Shown here: positions 28,887 to 36,143 of the stretch, piece by piece
Position numbering within the stretch: the stretch's first letter is position 1
Layout: each line of letters starts with the position of its first letter
DNA from: CAVZOY01 sp963777095
GTDB lineage: Bacteria > Actinomycetota > Actinomycetes > Mycobacteriales > Geodermatophilaceae
Direction: 5' to 3'
Assembly (NCBI GenBank): GCA_963777095.1
Contig: CAVZOY010000006.1
Coordinates: forward strand, 372,001 to 436,000
DNA: 64,000 nt
Position numbers and translations under genes: made by a program
Notes under the pieces: generated by a model
Told to the model about the DNA's origin: nothing
Seen by the model: only the letters and a program-made list of their open reading frames with translations
Database searches by the model: none

Positions 28887-30289
28887 CCCCGCCCGGCGCG
28901 CTGCTCGTCGCCGGCACCACCTCGGACGCGGGCAAGTCGCTGGTCACCGCCGGGATCTGCCGCTGGCTCGTCCGCCAGGGCGTCTCGGTCGCGCCCTTCA
29001 AGGCGCAGAACATGAGCAACAACTCGATGGTCACCCCGGACGGCGCCGAGATCGGCCGCGCCCAGGTGGTCCAGGCGGCCGCCGCACGGGTCGAGCCCGA
29101 GGCGGCGATGAACCCGGTGCTGCTCAAGCCGGGCGGCGACAACGCCAGCCAGGTCGTCGTCCTGGGCCGGCCGGTCGCGGAGGTGACGGCGCTGTCGTAC
29201 CGGCCGATGAAGGCGGCCCTGCTCGAGCAGGTGCTCAGCAGCCTGGCCGACCTGCGCAGCCGGTTCGACGTCGTCGTGTGCGAGGGCGCCGGCTCCCCCA
29301 CGGAGATCAACCTGCGCGCCGACGACATCGCCAACATGGGCCTGGCCACGGCGGCGGACCTGCCCGTGGTGGTGGTCGGCGACATCGACCGCGGCGGCGT
29401 CTTCGCGGCCCTGTACGGCACGGTGGCCCTGATGCCGCCGGCCGACCAGCGCCTGGTGGCCGGGTTCCTGGTCAACAAGTTCCGCGGCGACGTCCGGCTG
29501 CTCGAGCCCGGGCTGGACGAGCTGGCCCGGCTGACCGGCCGGCCGACGCTCGGCGTCCTCCCCTGGCTGCCCGGCCTGGCCCTGGACGTCGAGGACTCGC
29601 TCGGCATCGGCGCCGATCCGACGCCCGCGGGTCCGCCCGCCGGCGACGACGTCCTGCGCGTCTCCGTGGCCCGGCTGCCCCGGCTCTCCAACGTCACCGA
29701 TCTGGACGCGCTCGCCGCCGAGCCCGGCGTGCTGGTCCGGTACGCGACCCGGCCGGAGGAGCTCGGCGACGCCGACCTCGTGGTGCTGCCCGGCACCCGG
29801 TCGACGGTGGCCGACCTGGCCTGGCTGCGGGAGACCGGGCTGGCCGACGCGGTGCTGCGACGGGCCGCCGAGGGGCGGCCTGTTCTGGGCATCTGCGGCG
29901 GTCACCAGATGCTCGCGCGCACGATCACCGACGACGTCGAGTCGGGCGCGGGGACGGTGCCCGGACTCGGGCTGCTGCCCGCGGACGTCCGGTTCGGGCG
30001 CGAGAAGGTGCTCGGGCGGCCGGCGGGCGAGGCGTTCGGGCAGCCGGTGCGCGGCTACGAGATCCACCACGGGGTCGTGACGTACGACGACGGCGCCGAG
30101 CCGTTCCTGGACGGCGGCCGGGTCGGCGCGGTGTTCGGGACGACGTGGCACGGGGCGATGGAGAACGACGGATTCCGGCGCGCGTTCCTGCGTGAGGTGG
30201 CGGTTTGTCCGGGCGCCGCTTCGTGCCGGCTCCCGGAACGGACTTCGCCGCCGTGCGCGAGGCGCGGCTGGACCGGCTCGGCGACCTGA
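28883..30289 (+). CDS. cobQ: Cobyric acid synthase, C-terminus frame-shifted
   Basis: CobQ amidates four side chains of adenosylcobyrinate a,c-diamide. The dethiobiotin-synthetase-like N-terminal domain has GTTSDAGKSLVTAGI, PFKAQNMSNNSMVT and the GDIDRGGVFAALYGT block. The glutamine amidotransferase domain has GICGGHQML with the nucleophilic Cys, RGYEIHHG and GTTWHGAMEND with its His. A missing base near 30200 shifts the last 30 residues. In the neighbouring frame the natural tail SGRRFVPAPGTDFAAVREAR continues past 30380. The true stop therefore lies about 100 bp further and close to the antisense thioesterase end. Confidence 0.93.
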   Translation: MTPPGALLVAGTTSDAGKSLVTAGICRWLVRQGVSVAPFKAQNMSNNSMVTPDGAEIGRAQVVQAAAARVEPEAAMNPVLLKPGGDNASQVVVLGRPVAEVTALSYRPMKAALLEQVLSSLADLRSRFDVVVCEGAGSPTEINLRADDIANMGLATAADLPVVVVGDIDRGGVFAALYGTVALMPPADQRLVAGFLVNKFRGDVRLLEPGLDELARLTGRPTLGVLPWLPGLALDVEDSLGIGADPTPAGPPAGDDVLRVSVARLPRLSNVTDLDALAAEPGVLVRYATRPEELGDADLVVLPGTRSTVADLAWLRETGLADAVLRRAAEGRPVLGICGGHQMLARTITDDVESGAGTVPGLGLLPADVRFGREKVLGRPAGEAFGQPVRGYEIHHGVVTYDDGAEPFLDGGRVGAVFGTTWHGAMENDGFRRAFLREVAVCPGAASCRLPERTSPPCARRGWTGSAT

Positions 30290-30393
30290 TCGAGGAGCAC
30301 GCCGACACCGGTGCGCTGTGGCGGCTGATCGAGTCGGGGCCGCCTGATGATCTGCCGTCTGCTGCCGCCGGGAGCGCGCCCGCGCTGACCCTC

Positions 30394-30792
30394 CTACTCG
30401 GCCCTCGGTCCGGCCTCCAGCGCCGTGCGGATCCGCTCGGGCCACGGCGCCGGGCGTCCGTCGGCGATGGCCACGTAGGTGTTGCGGACGACGCAGCACA
30501 CCCGCTCGCCGACCCGCACCGTGTAGCGCACCGTCACGCTGGTCGTGCCCAGCCGCTCGGTCTCGCCGTCGACGTCCACGGTGTCGCCCCAGCGCGCCGA
30601 CGACGTCCACTCCAGCGTGCTGGCCTTCACGACCGGCTCGCAGAGCGCGGCGACGTCGTCCCAGGGCAGCCCGTGGGCGGCCCACCAGTGGTTCGACGCC
30701 TCGTCGGCCCAGGTCAGGTAGTGGGCGTTGAAGACGACGCCCTGCTGGTCGCACTCGACGTAGCGGACCGGGGAGCTCCAGAGGGACGGCAC
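30394..30792 (-). CDS. Acyl-CoA thioesterase, 4HBT/YbgC-like hotdog fold
   Basis: This 132-residue single hotdog domain begins VPSLWSSPVRYVECDQQGVV and continues FNAHYLTWADEASNHWW. The Asp in ECDQQGVVFNAHY is the catalytic acid of 4-hydroxybenzoyl-CoA thioesterase relatives. The start is GTG 30792, 8 nt behind TAGCGT without a Shine-Dalgarno. It probably hydrolyses a short or aromatic acyl-CoA. It is divergent from the flavoprotein at 30838. Confidence 0.83.
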   Translation of the reverse strand: MPSLWSSPVRYVECDQQGVVFNAHYLTWADEASNHWWAAHGLPWDDVAALCEPVVKASTLEWTSSARWGDTVDVDGETERLGTTSVTVRYTVRVGERVCCVVRNTYVAIADGRPAPWPERIRTALEAGPRAE

Positions 30793-30800
30793 GGGCAGGG

Positions 30801-30806
30801 ACGCTA
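30801..30806 (-). promoter_or_regulatory. -10 hexamer TAGCGT, leaderless start of thioesterase
   Basis: TAGCGT on the minus strand precedes GTG 30792 by 8 nt. Its divergent partner hexamer at 30825 is only 18 bp away. Confidence 0.4.
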
Positions 30807-30824
30807 ACGCGCGAGCGCGCCGTC

Positions 30825-30830
30825 TACCGT
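30825..30830 (+). promoter_or_regulatory. -10 hexamer TACCGT, leaderless start at 30838
   Basis: TACCGT lies 7 nt before the GTG at 30838 with no ribosome-binding site. Its -35 region would overlap the opposing promoter. Confidence 0.4.
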
Positions 30831-30837
30831 TCGGCGG

Positions 30838-31443
30838 GTGAACGACGGGACGGCGGACGCCGAGGTGCTCGAGCGCTACCGCGACCCGTCGCAGCGCGTG
30901 CTGGACAAGGTGATCCACCGGATCGACGAGCACTGCGCCGCGTTCGTGCGGCTGTCACCGTTCGCGGTCCTGTCCACCGCCTCGGCCGACGGCGAGCCGG
31001 AGGTGTCGCCGCGCGGCGGCGACCCGGGCTTCGTCAAGGTGCTCGACGAGCACCGGCTGCTGCTGCCCGACCGGCAGGGCAACAACCGGATGGACAGCCT
31101 GCGCAACCTGACCGCCAATCCCCGGGCCGCGCTGATGTTCATGGTGCCCGGCATCGACGAGACGCTGCGGGTCTACGGGCGGACGGCGCTGCACGGCCCC
31201 GACGACCTGGGCATCGACCTCACCGAGTTCGGCCGGCCGCCGCTGTCGGTGCTGGTGCTGCACGTCGAGAAGGCCTACTTCCAGTGCTCCAAGTCGGTCA
31301 TGCGCTCGGAGCTGTGGAACCCGGACCGACGGGTCGAGCGGTCGGCGTTCCCGCCGTTCTCGCAGGTGCTGCGCGACCACTGCCGCGACGACTCGATGCC
31401 CGACGAGGAGACGCTCCGAGCGGGTCTGCGCCTGGAGCTCTGA
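30838..31443 (+). CDS. PPOX-class FMN-dependent flavoprotein, MSMEG_1061-like
   Basis: This 201-residue split-barrel flavoprotein has CAAFVRLSPFAVLSTASADG, VSPRGGDPGFVKVLDEH, LLLPDRQGNNRMDSL and NPRAALMFMVPG. These are the FMN-binding strands of the pyridoxamine-phosphate-oxidase-like subfamily named after MSMEG_1061. The substrate is unknown; some relatives reduce F420-like or other small redox substrates. The GTG start is leaderless in appearance. Confidence 0.83.
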   Translation: MNDGTADAEVLERYRDPSQRVLDKVIHRIDEHCAAFVRLSPFAVLSTASADGEPEVSPRGGDPGFVKVLDEHRLLLPDRQGNNRMDSLRNLTANPRAALMFMVPGIDETLRVYGRTALHGPDDLGIDLTEFGRPPLSVLVLHVEKAYFQCSKSVMRSELWNPDRRVERSAFPPFSQVLRDHCRDDSMPDEETLRAGLRLEL

Positions 31444-31478
31444 CGACGACGGCGCTGTCCGGGGCACGACCGACTCGA

Positions 31479-31484
31479 TAGCGT
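31479..31484 (+). promoter_or_regulatory. -10 hexamer TAGCGT, leaderless start at 31491
   Basis: TAGCGT stands 6 nt before the GTG at 31491. No Shine-Dalgarno is present. Confidence 0.4.
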
Positions 31485-31490
31485 CCGACC

Positions 31491-31835
31491 GTGGCGGTCG
31501 AACTCTTCGCAGGCATCCCCGTCGCGGACTACGACCGGGCCGTGGCCTGGTACGAGCGGCTGCTCGGCGCGCCGCCCAGCTTCCTCCCGAACGACACGGA
31601 GGCGGTCTGGGACGTCGTCGAGAACGGCTGGCTCTTCATCGAGGTACGGCCCGCCCACGCCGGCCACGCGATGCACACCGTCTTCGTCGACGACTTCGAC
31701 GCACGGCTCGCAGCCATCGCCGGGCGCGGGATCGAGCCCGACGAGCAGGAGACGTACGAGAACGGCGTCCGCAAGGCCACGTTCCGGGATCCGGACGGCA
31801 ACGAGATCGGCATCGGCGGAGGACCGGCGACCTGA
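31491..31835 (+). CDS. VOC-family (glyoxalase-like) protein
   Basis: This 114-residue protein is a single VOC unit pair. AGIPVADYDRAVAWYERLLG opens the first beta-alpha-beta module, HTVFVDDFDARLAAIAGRG is in the second, and it ends FRDPDGNEIGIGGG with the usual metal-site Glu. It could be a dioxygenase/isomerase-type enzyme or a binding (resistance) protein. Start GTG 31491 reads VAVELF. An unrelated VOC gene follows directly. Confidence 0.82.
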   Translation: MAVELFAGIPVADYDRAVAWYERLLGAPPSFLPNDTEAVWDVVENGWLFIEVRPAHAGHAMHTVFVDDFDARLAAIAGRGIEPDEQETYENGVRKATFRDPDGNEIGIGGGPAT

Positions 31836-31865
31836 CGAGGCGCCCGAATCGTCGGTGCCGTGTCC

Positions 31866-31871
31866 TAGCGT
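31866..31871 (+). promoter_or_regulatory. -10 hexamer TAGCGT, leaderless start at 31878
   Basis: The same hexamer and 6-nt spacing as the preceding gene, here before ATG 31878. Confidence 0.4.
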
Positions 31872-31877
31872 CCGGCC

Positions 31878-32303
31878 ATGGCACACGACGTTCAGATCGC
31901 CGTCGACTGCGCACGCCCGCACGAGCTCGCCGACTGGTGGGCCGAGGCCCTCGGCTGGCAGGTGGAGGCGCAGGACGAGGCGTTCATCCAGCGCATGATC
32001 GACGAAGGCCAGGCCTCCGAGGACCAGACGACCCGCCACAAGGGCGCGCTGGTGTGGGCCGTCGGAGCGGCGATCCGGTCGCCGGACCCGGACCGGCCGC
32101 GGATCCTCTTCCAGATCGTGCCCGAGCCGAAGACGGTCAAGAACCGCCTGCACCTCGACGTGCGCGTCGGGGCCGAGGCGCAGGAGGCCGAGGTCGCGCG
32201 GCTGCTCGGCATGGGCGCGACCGAGCTCTGGCGGGCCTCGCAGGGCCCGTTCTCGTGGGTGACGCTCGCCGACCCCGAGGGCAACGAGTTCTGCGTCACC
32301 TGA
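31878..32303 (+). CDS. VOC-family protein, glyoxalase-like domain
   Basis: This 141-residue protein opens VQIAVDCARPHELADWWAEA, typical of the glyoxalase_6 subgroup. It continues FQIVPEPKTVKNRLHLDVRV and ends WVTLADPEGNEFCVT. The subgroup is common in actinobacteria and mostly uncharacterised. It has its own leaderless-type promoter, so it need not be expressed with the VOC gene before it. A purine-rich GCGAGGA-type stretch follows the stop. Confidence 0.82.
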   Translation: MAHDVQIAVDCARPHELADWWAEALGWQVEAQDEAFIQRMIDEGQASEDQTTRHKGALVWAVGAAIRSPDPDRPRILFQIVPEPKTVKNRLHLDVRVGAEAQEAEVARLLGMGATELWRASQGPFSWVTLADPEGNEFCVT

Positions 32304-32378
32304 CGACAGGGCGGGAGCATCGCAGCGAGGAACGAGCGAGGAGCGGACCGGCCCGCGGAGTACAGGAGATCGACAGGA

Positions 32379-32573
32379 CTAACCGGCGCGCAGGTCCCGG
32401 GCCAGCTTGCGCGAGACGACGGTGCGCTCGGCCATCTGCCGCACGCGCTCGCTGTGCCGCCGGCGCTCGGGACCGCGATATCGGGCGTCCTCGACCAGCT
32501 GGAGCGCGGCCAGCACGCTGGCCTGCACCTCGCGACGAGGTGCCGCGGGACGGGCGGGTTCTGCCGAGGTCAT
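32379..32573 (-). CDS. Small basic protein of unknown function
   Basis: This 64-residue, highly charged protein runs MTSAEPARPAAPRREVQASV to RTVVSRKLARDLRAG. It is predicted to be mostly helical after residue 15 and Arg-rich. The ATG at 32573 follows GAGAGGGGG. It shares a 160-bp divergent intergenic region with the MazF-like gene at 32734. That region holds two perfect palindromes. No known family is recognised, though size, charge and position are those expected of a small regulatory partner. Confidence 0.55.
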   Translation of the reverse strand: MTSAEPARPAAPRREVQASVLAALQLVEDARYRGPERRRHSERVRQMAERTVVSRKLARDLRAG

Positions 32574-32660
32574 GGGGAGCCCCCTCTCCCGGGAACGCCT
32601 GAGGAGGGGCCCCGTGGAGAACATGGTGCCCCGCTCTCGGCGGGATGAACCCTCAACGTG

Positions 32661-32670
32661 ACCAATTGGT
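32661..32670. promoter_or_regulatory. 10-bp palindrome ACCAATTGGT
   Basis: A perfect palindrome in an A/T-rich dip within a very G+C-rich region, 7 bp left of a second palindrome. It is a candidate operator or promoter element of the divergent pair 32573/32734. Confidence 0.4.
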
Positions 32671-32677
32671 ACCGATG

Positions 32678-32691
32678 TGTCACATGTGACA
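32678..32691. promoter_or_regulatory. 14-bp palindrome TGTCACATGTGACA, candidate operator
   Basis: A perfect 14-bp palindrome, 30 bp upstream of the -10 hexamer of the MazF-like gene. The half-site GTGACA resembles Crp/GlxR-type TGTGA half-sites in inverted arrangement. The spacing differs from the normal 16-bp Crp box, so another dimeric regulator is equally possible. Confidence 0.45.
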
Positions 32692-32720
32692 TCCGGGGCG
32701 CCCCCGAGCAGGACGTTCCG

Positions 32721-32726
32721 TAACGT
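32721..32726 (+). promoter_or_regulatory. -10 hexamer TAACGT, leaderless start at 32734
   Basis: TAACGT lies 7 nt before ATG 32734 and no Shine-Dalgarno is present. This favours 32734 over the upstream in-frame ATG at 32677. Confidence 0.4.
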
Positions 32727-32733
32727 CCCCGGC

Positions 32734-33267
32734 ATGGCGGGACGGCAGTGGGGTCGGCTGGCGGGTCGGCTCGCGGGACAGCTCGCCGACGCCCTCGTGC
32801 AGCGCGCGACGACGGCCACCCGTCGTCCGGTGCAGCGCCGTCGTACCGGGACACCCGCCGCACCCGGCACGGCGCCGGCCACCCGGAACGACGTCGAGTA
32901 CCGCCCGCGGGACGACGGCCGGCCCGATCCCGGCGAGGTCGTCTGGGCGTGGGTGCCGTTCGACGAGAACGACGGGCGCGGCAAGGACCGCCCGGTGCTG
33001 GTCATCGGCCGGCGCGGCACCGACCTGCTCGGCCTGATGCTGACCAGCAGGGACCACGACCGGGACGCCGCCGACGAGGCCCGTTTCGGCCGCGTCTGGA
33101 CCGACATCGGCTCGGGACCCTGGGACGCCCGCAACCGTCCCAGCGAGATCCGGCTCGACCGCCTGCTGGTGCTCGACCCCGCCGGCGTGCGGCGCGAGGG
33201 CGCGGCGCTCGACCGGGCGCGGTTCGACCGCGTGGTCACCGAGGCGCGGCGCGTCCAGGGCTGGTGA
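32734..33267 (+). CDS. PemK/MazF-like protein
   Basis: This 177-residue protein has an Arg-rich linker (1-60) followed by a MazF-fold domain: GEVVWAWVPFDENDGRGKDR, VLVIGRRGTDLLGLMLTS, WTDIGSGPWDARNRPSEIRL and DRLLVLDPAGVRREGAAL. The domain matches PF02452 members. There is no adjacent cognate antitoxin of the usual kind; the only small neighbour is the divergent 64-residue protein. Stand-alone actinobacterial members are common and may not be toxins. The stop abuts the convergent gene's stop. Confidence 0.75.
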   Translation: MAGRQWGRLAGRLAGQLADALVQRATTATRRPVQRRRTGTPAAPGTAPATRNDVEYRPRDDGRPDPGEVVWAWVPFDENDGRGKDRPVLVIGRRGTDLLGLMLTSRDHDRDAADEARFGRVWTDIGSGPWDARNRPSEIRLDRLLVLDPAGVRREGAALDRARFDRVVTEARRVQGW

Positions 33268-34023
33268 TCAGAAGGGCACCTGCTGGCCCAGCAGGCCCGC
33301 TCCCGTCCCGCGCCCCGAGAGCACCCGGCAGAACTCGACCGCGTCGAGCTCGATCTCCTCGCCCCCGGTTCCCGACGACCACTCACCGCCGGCCGGCCCG
33401 GTCAGCCGCAGCCGGTACGGGCGACCGTGCCGCTGCGCCCACTCGGCCACGACGTCGGCCACCAGGACGCCGTCGTGACCGGGCGTCAGCCGGACCTCGC
33501 GGCCGGTCGCCCGCGCGATGTCGGTCCGGTGCATCCACACGTCCCGGGTGAGGACGACGTCGAGCAGGAAGCCGATCCGCCACCACTCGCGCTCGGTGCC
33601 CACGACCTGCTCCTCGGGGAGCTTCACCCGCCCGGCGACCAGCGACAGCCGCCGGCGGGCCCGGAGTGCACGCGGAGCCACCGCCTCGAGCCCGGCGATG
33701 ATCGCTGCGCCATCGAGGTGCGCGTGCTCGCGGACCTGCAACGCGGTCAGCGCATCGATGCCCCCTCCCGCCTTGCCGGCGAGCCGGTTCTGGCGGGCCG
33801 TCTCGCGCAGCGATGACGCCATCTCGGTCATCCCGAGCACGTGGGAGGCCATCGTCCGCACGTCCCAGTCGGGGCACTCGGTCTTCCGCGACCAGTCCGC
33901 CGCGTCGAGCTCGCGCAGCAGCGACAGGAACCGGTCGTACTCGGTGGCGGCCAGCCGATAGGCCGTTGCGCGGTCGAGGACGGGCGGGCGAGGACGGGTG
34001 CGCTCGGGGGCGGAGGCGGTCAT
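33268..34023 (-). CDS. Maleylpyruvate isomerase/DinB-like metal-binding family protein
   Basis: This 251-residue protein has an N-terminal mycothiol-dependent maleylpyruvate isomerase-type domain. DWSRKTECPDWDVRTMASHV carries the characteristic CPDW and His61. The further histidines of the metal site lie in VREHAHLDGA and VWMHRTDIARATG. The C-terminal part is a small alpha/beta SCP2-like domain. The start ATG follows GGAGA and overlaps the TetR stop by 4 bp, so it is the likely target of that regulator. It may be a mycothiol- or bacillithiol-type transferase. Confidence 0.8.
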   Translation of the reverse strand: MTASAPERTRPRPPVLDRATAYRLAATEYDRFLSLLRELDAADWSRKTECPDWDVRTMASHVLGMTEMASSLRETARQNRLAGKAGGGIDALTALQVREHAHLDGAAIIAGLEAVAPRALRARRRLSLVAGRVKLPEEQVVGTEREWWRIGFLLDVVLTRDVWMHRTDIARATGREVRLTPGHDGVLVADVVAEWAQRHGRPYRLRLTGPAGGEWSSGTGGEEIELDAVEFCRVLSGRGTGAGLLGQQVPF

Positions 34024-34679
34024 GACGGATCTCCGGTCGGTGGGCGGGCGGGGGAACGGGAGTGCGCGAGCCACATGTCGAGCAGGTCGGGCAGGACGGA
34101 CGTCCACGTGCCGGTGTCGAACGTCTCGTGCGGGGCGTTGGAGAGCTGCTGCGAGATGACGCCGCCGACCAGCGCGGTCTGGGTGCGGTAGGCACGGTCG
34201 ACGTCGAGATCCGGAGGCAGGACCCCGGCGTCCCGGAGCCGGACGACCTCCGCGCGCCCCATCCGGTCGAGCGCGACCGCCGGTACGTACGCCCGCTCCG
34301 AGGGGACGAATCCGGGGACGGGCCGCCAGAACATCAGTGCTGAGTAAGCGGGGTGCTCCACCGCCCAGCGGACGAAGGCGGCGATGCCGTCGTGGAAGTC
34401 GGTGACCGCGTCGGTGCGGGGTAGCCGCGCCCGGACGTCGCTCATCACCTCGAGCAGCAGCCGCCAGCCGCGCTCGAACAGGGCGTCGTAGAGCGCGTGC
34501 TTGCCGTCGAAGTAGCCGTACAGCGAGGGCGGCCGGATGCCCATCCGCCGGGCCACCTCACCCAGCGTCAGGCCGGAGACGCCCTGCTCCGCCATGACCT
34601 CGACGGCGACGTCGAGCACCTGCTCGATCGTCTCCTGCCGACGCCGCTGCCGACGGTCCAGAGGCACCACCCCGGTCAC
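34020..34679 (-). CDS. TetR/AcrR-family transcriptional regulator
   Basis: This 219-residue protein has an N-terminal helix-turn-helix: RRQETIEQVLDVAVEVMAEQ, then LGEVARRMGIRPPSLYGYFD with the recognition helix at about 47-56. The C-terminal ligand domain resembles the WHG subgroup (ARLPRTDAVTDFHDGIAAFV, YSALMFWRPVPGFV). It is a GTG start. It is co-transcribed with the isomerase-like gene. A CCTAA...TTAGG dyad lies 16 bp upstream, as expected for autoregulation. Confidence 0.87.
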   Translation of the reverse strand: MTGVVPLDRRQRRRQETIEQVLDVAVEVMAEQGVSGLTLGEVARRMGIRPPSLYGYFDGKHALYDALFERGWRLLLEVMSDVRARLPRTDAVTDFHDGIAAFVRWAVEHPAYSALMFWRPVPGFVPSERAYVPAVALDRMGRAEVVRLRDAGVLPPDLDVDRAYRTQTALVGGVISQQLSNAPHETFDTGTWTSVLPDLLDMWLAHSRSPARPPTGDPS

Positions 34680-34694
34680 GGCAGGGAGTGTTCT

Positions 34695-34710
34695 CCTAAT
34701 GGTCGTTAGG
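34695..34710. promoter_or_regulatory. Candidate TetR operator, dyad CCTAATGGTCGTTAGG
   Basis: An inverted repeat with 5-bp perfect outer arms (CCTAA/TTAGG), A/T-rich for this genome, located just upstream of the TetR gene start at 34679. Dyads of this kind are typical TetR targets. Autoregulation of the TetR-isomerase pair is inferred. Confidence 0.45.
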
Positions 34711-34731
34711 AAGTCAACCGGGTCGTAGGAC

Positions 34732-35793
34732 CTAGGCCCAACGCCGCAGCAGCCTCGCGATCAGCGGCGCCGACAGCAGCATCGCGAACAGCCGCAGCAC
34801 CTGGACGGCGATCACGAACGTGGTGTCCGCGCCGGTCGCCGTCGCGGTGACGAGGACGGCGTTCATGCCGCCGGGCGTCGTCGCCAGGTAGCCGTCGAGC
34901 GGGCTGACGCCGGTCACCGCGGCGAGGGCGACGCCGAGCCCGGCGCAGGCGACGGTCAGCGCGACGAGCACCACCAGCGCGAGCGGCAGGGCGCGGCCGA
35001 CCATGCGCAGGCTCGCCCGGGTGAAGTTGAGCCCCACCTGCAGCCCGATCAGCAGGAAGGCCACCTCGATGAACGGGTAGGGGGCTCCCGCACCGCCGGA
35101 GAGCCCGCCGAGGTCGAGCGCCGCGGCGACCAGCATCGGCCCGAGCATCGATGCCACCGGCACCCGCAGCAGCGTGGCGAGCGCCGTCCCGACGAGGCCG
35201 CAGCCGACCGTGAAACCGAGGTCTGCCCACCAGCCGGGACCGTCGGAGGCGCCCACCTCCGACGCCCCGACCGGGTCGGCGGAGAACACGAGCACGGCGA
35301 CCACCGGCAGGGTCAGCACGATCAGCAGCACCCGCAGGTACTGCAGGACGGCCACCATCCGCTCGTCCGCGCCGAGCTCGCGGGCCATCACGGTGATGCC
35401 GGTGGCGCCGCCGGCCACCATGGAGAAGGCGCCGGTCACCCGGCTGATCCCGCGGCGCAGCGCCATGAGCTGACCGGCGGCCAGGCTGAGCACCAGCGTC
35501 GAGACGGTCACCAGGACGACGGGCAGCCAGTCGTGGGCGATCGCCACGAGCGTCTCGATCTGGATCAACGTGCCCACCATGACGCCGATGACGACGTGCA
35601 CGCCGGTCATCGCGGCCTTCGGGAGGTCGACCCGGCGCGGGATCGTCAGCGCGCGGGCCAGCCCGACGACCAGGCCGGCGAACAGGGCGGGTGAGGGCAG
35701 ACCGAGTTGCCGGAACCCGACGGCGACGGCCACCCCGACGGCGACGACGGCGAGCAGATCCAGCAGCCTCAGCCACGTCTCGCGCCCGCCCAC
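34732..35793 (-). CDS. AbrB-family membrane protein (PF05145-type permease)
   Basis: This 353-residue protein has about ten membrane segments and an internal repeat of the AbrB/ammonia-monooxygenase-like family: LGLPSPALFAGLVVGLARAL in the first half and VPVASMLGPMLVAAALDLGG in the second. The conserved TTPGGMNAV is near residue 310. Of two possible starts, GTG 35793 is preferred because GGGAGG precedes it; ATG 35844 has no ribosome-binding site. Transport activity is inferred and the substrate is unknown. Confidence 0.8.
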   Translation of the reverse strand: MGGRETWLRLLDLLAVVAVGVAVAVGFRQLGLPSPALFAGLVVGLARALTIPRRVDLPKAAMTGVHVVIGVMVGTLIQIETLVAIAHDWLPVVLVTVSTLVLSLAAGQLMALRRGISRVTGAFSMVAGGATGITVMARELGADERMVAVLQYLRVLLIVLTLPVVAVLVFSADPVGASEVGASDGPGWWADLGFTVGCGLVGTALATLLRVPVASMLGPMLVAAALDLGGLSGGAGAPYPFIEVAFLLIGLQVGLNFTRASLRMVGRALPLALVVLVALTVACAGLGVALAAVTGVSPLDGYLATTPGGMNAVLVTATATGADTTFVIAVQVLRLFAMLLSAPLIARLLRRWA

Positions 35794-35904
35794 CCGGCCT
35801 CCCGTCGTCCGTCCCCGAACACTCTGCCGCGATGGACTGACCATTGCGCTGCGACCCGCGTCACACCCCGGCTCCGTCTTCCGGCCCGGGGCCCCTGTCG
35901 GGGT

Positions 35905-36098
35905 GTCGGGCGCTCGTGGTCTGATGGCCGCTGCCACACGCGACGGCAGTGGAGGAAGCCCGGTGCGATTCCGGCGCGGTCCCGCCACTGTGACCGGGGA
36001 GTCCGTCCCCACGCTCGGCCACTGAGGCCGGAGGTCCCCCTCCGGCAGCGGGAAGGTCGGGGACGGGCGTCGATCCGGGAGCCAGGAGACTCCCGCCG
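35905..36098 (+). ncRNA. Cobalamin riboswitch
   Basis: The 350-bp gap 35794-36143 holds this element and nothing else recognisable. It contains the class landmarks in order: GGAAGCCCGGTGCGATTCCG, the core GGTCCCGCCACTGTGACC, a variable stem around 36020-36050, GGGAAGGTCGG, and the B12-box-like GAGCCAGGAGACTCCC at about 36079-36094. The GTG of the chelatase gene is 46 bp further on, behind GGGGAAGGA. Adenosylcobalamin binding should switch off the chelatase-cobO-cobB-cbiMNQO string downstream. Confidence 0.9.
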
Positions 36099-36143
36099 TC
36101 GTCCCTGCTGCTCCGGGCGTGGACACCCGGGGAAGGACGGCTC

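Noticed and set aside
32324..32366. Purine-rich GCGAGGA/GAGCGAGGAG stretch after the second VOC gene as a repeat element
   Set aside because: Loosely repetitive composition typical of high-GC intergenic DNA. No defined unit or second copy was found in the window.
32734..33267. A complete type II toxin-antitoxin module
   Set aside because: The MazF-like domain is clear but no recognisable antitoxin is adjacent in the usual upstream overlapping position. The divergent 64-residue protein is only a speculative partner.
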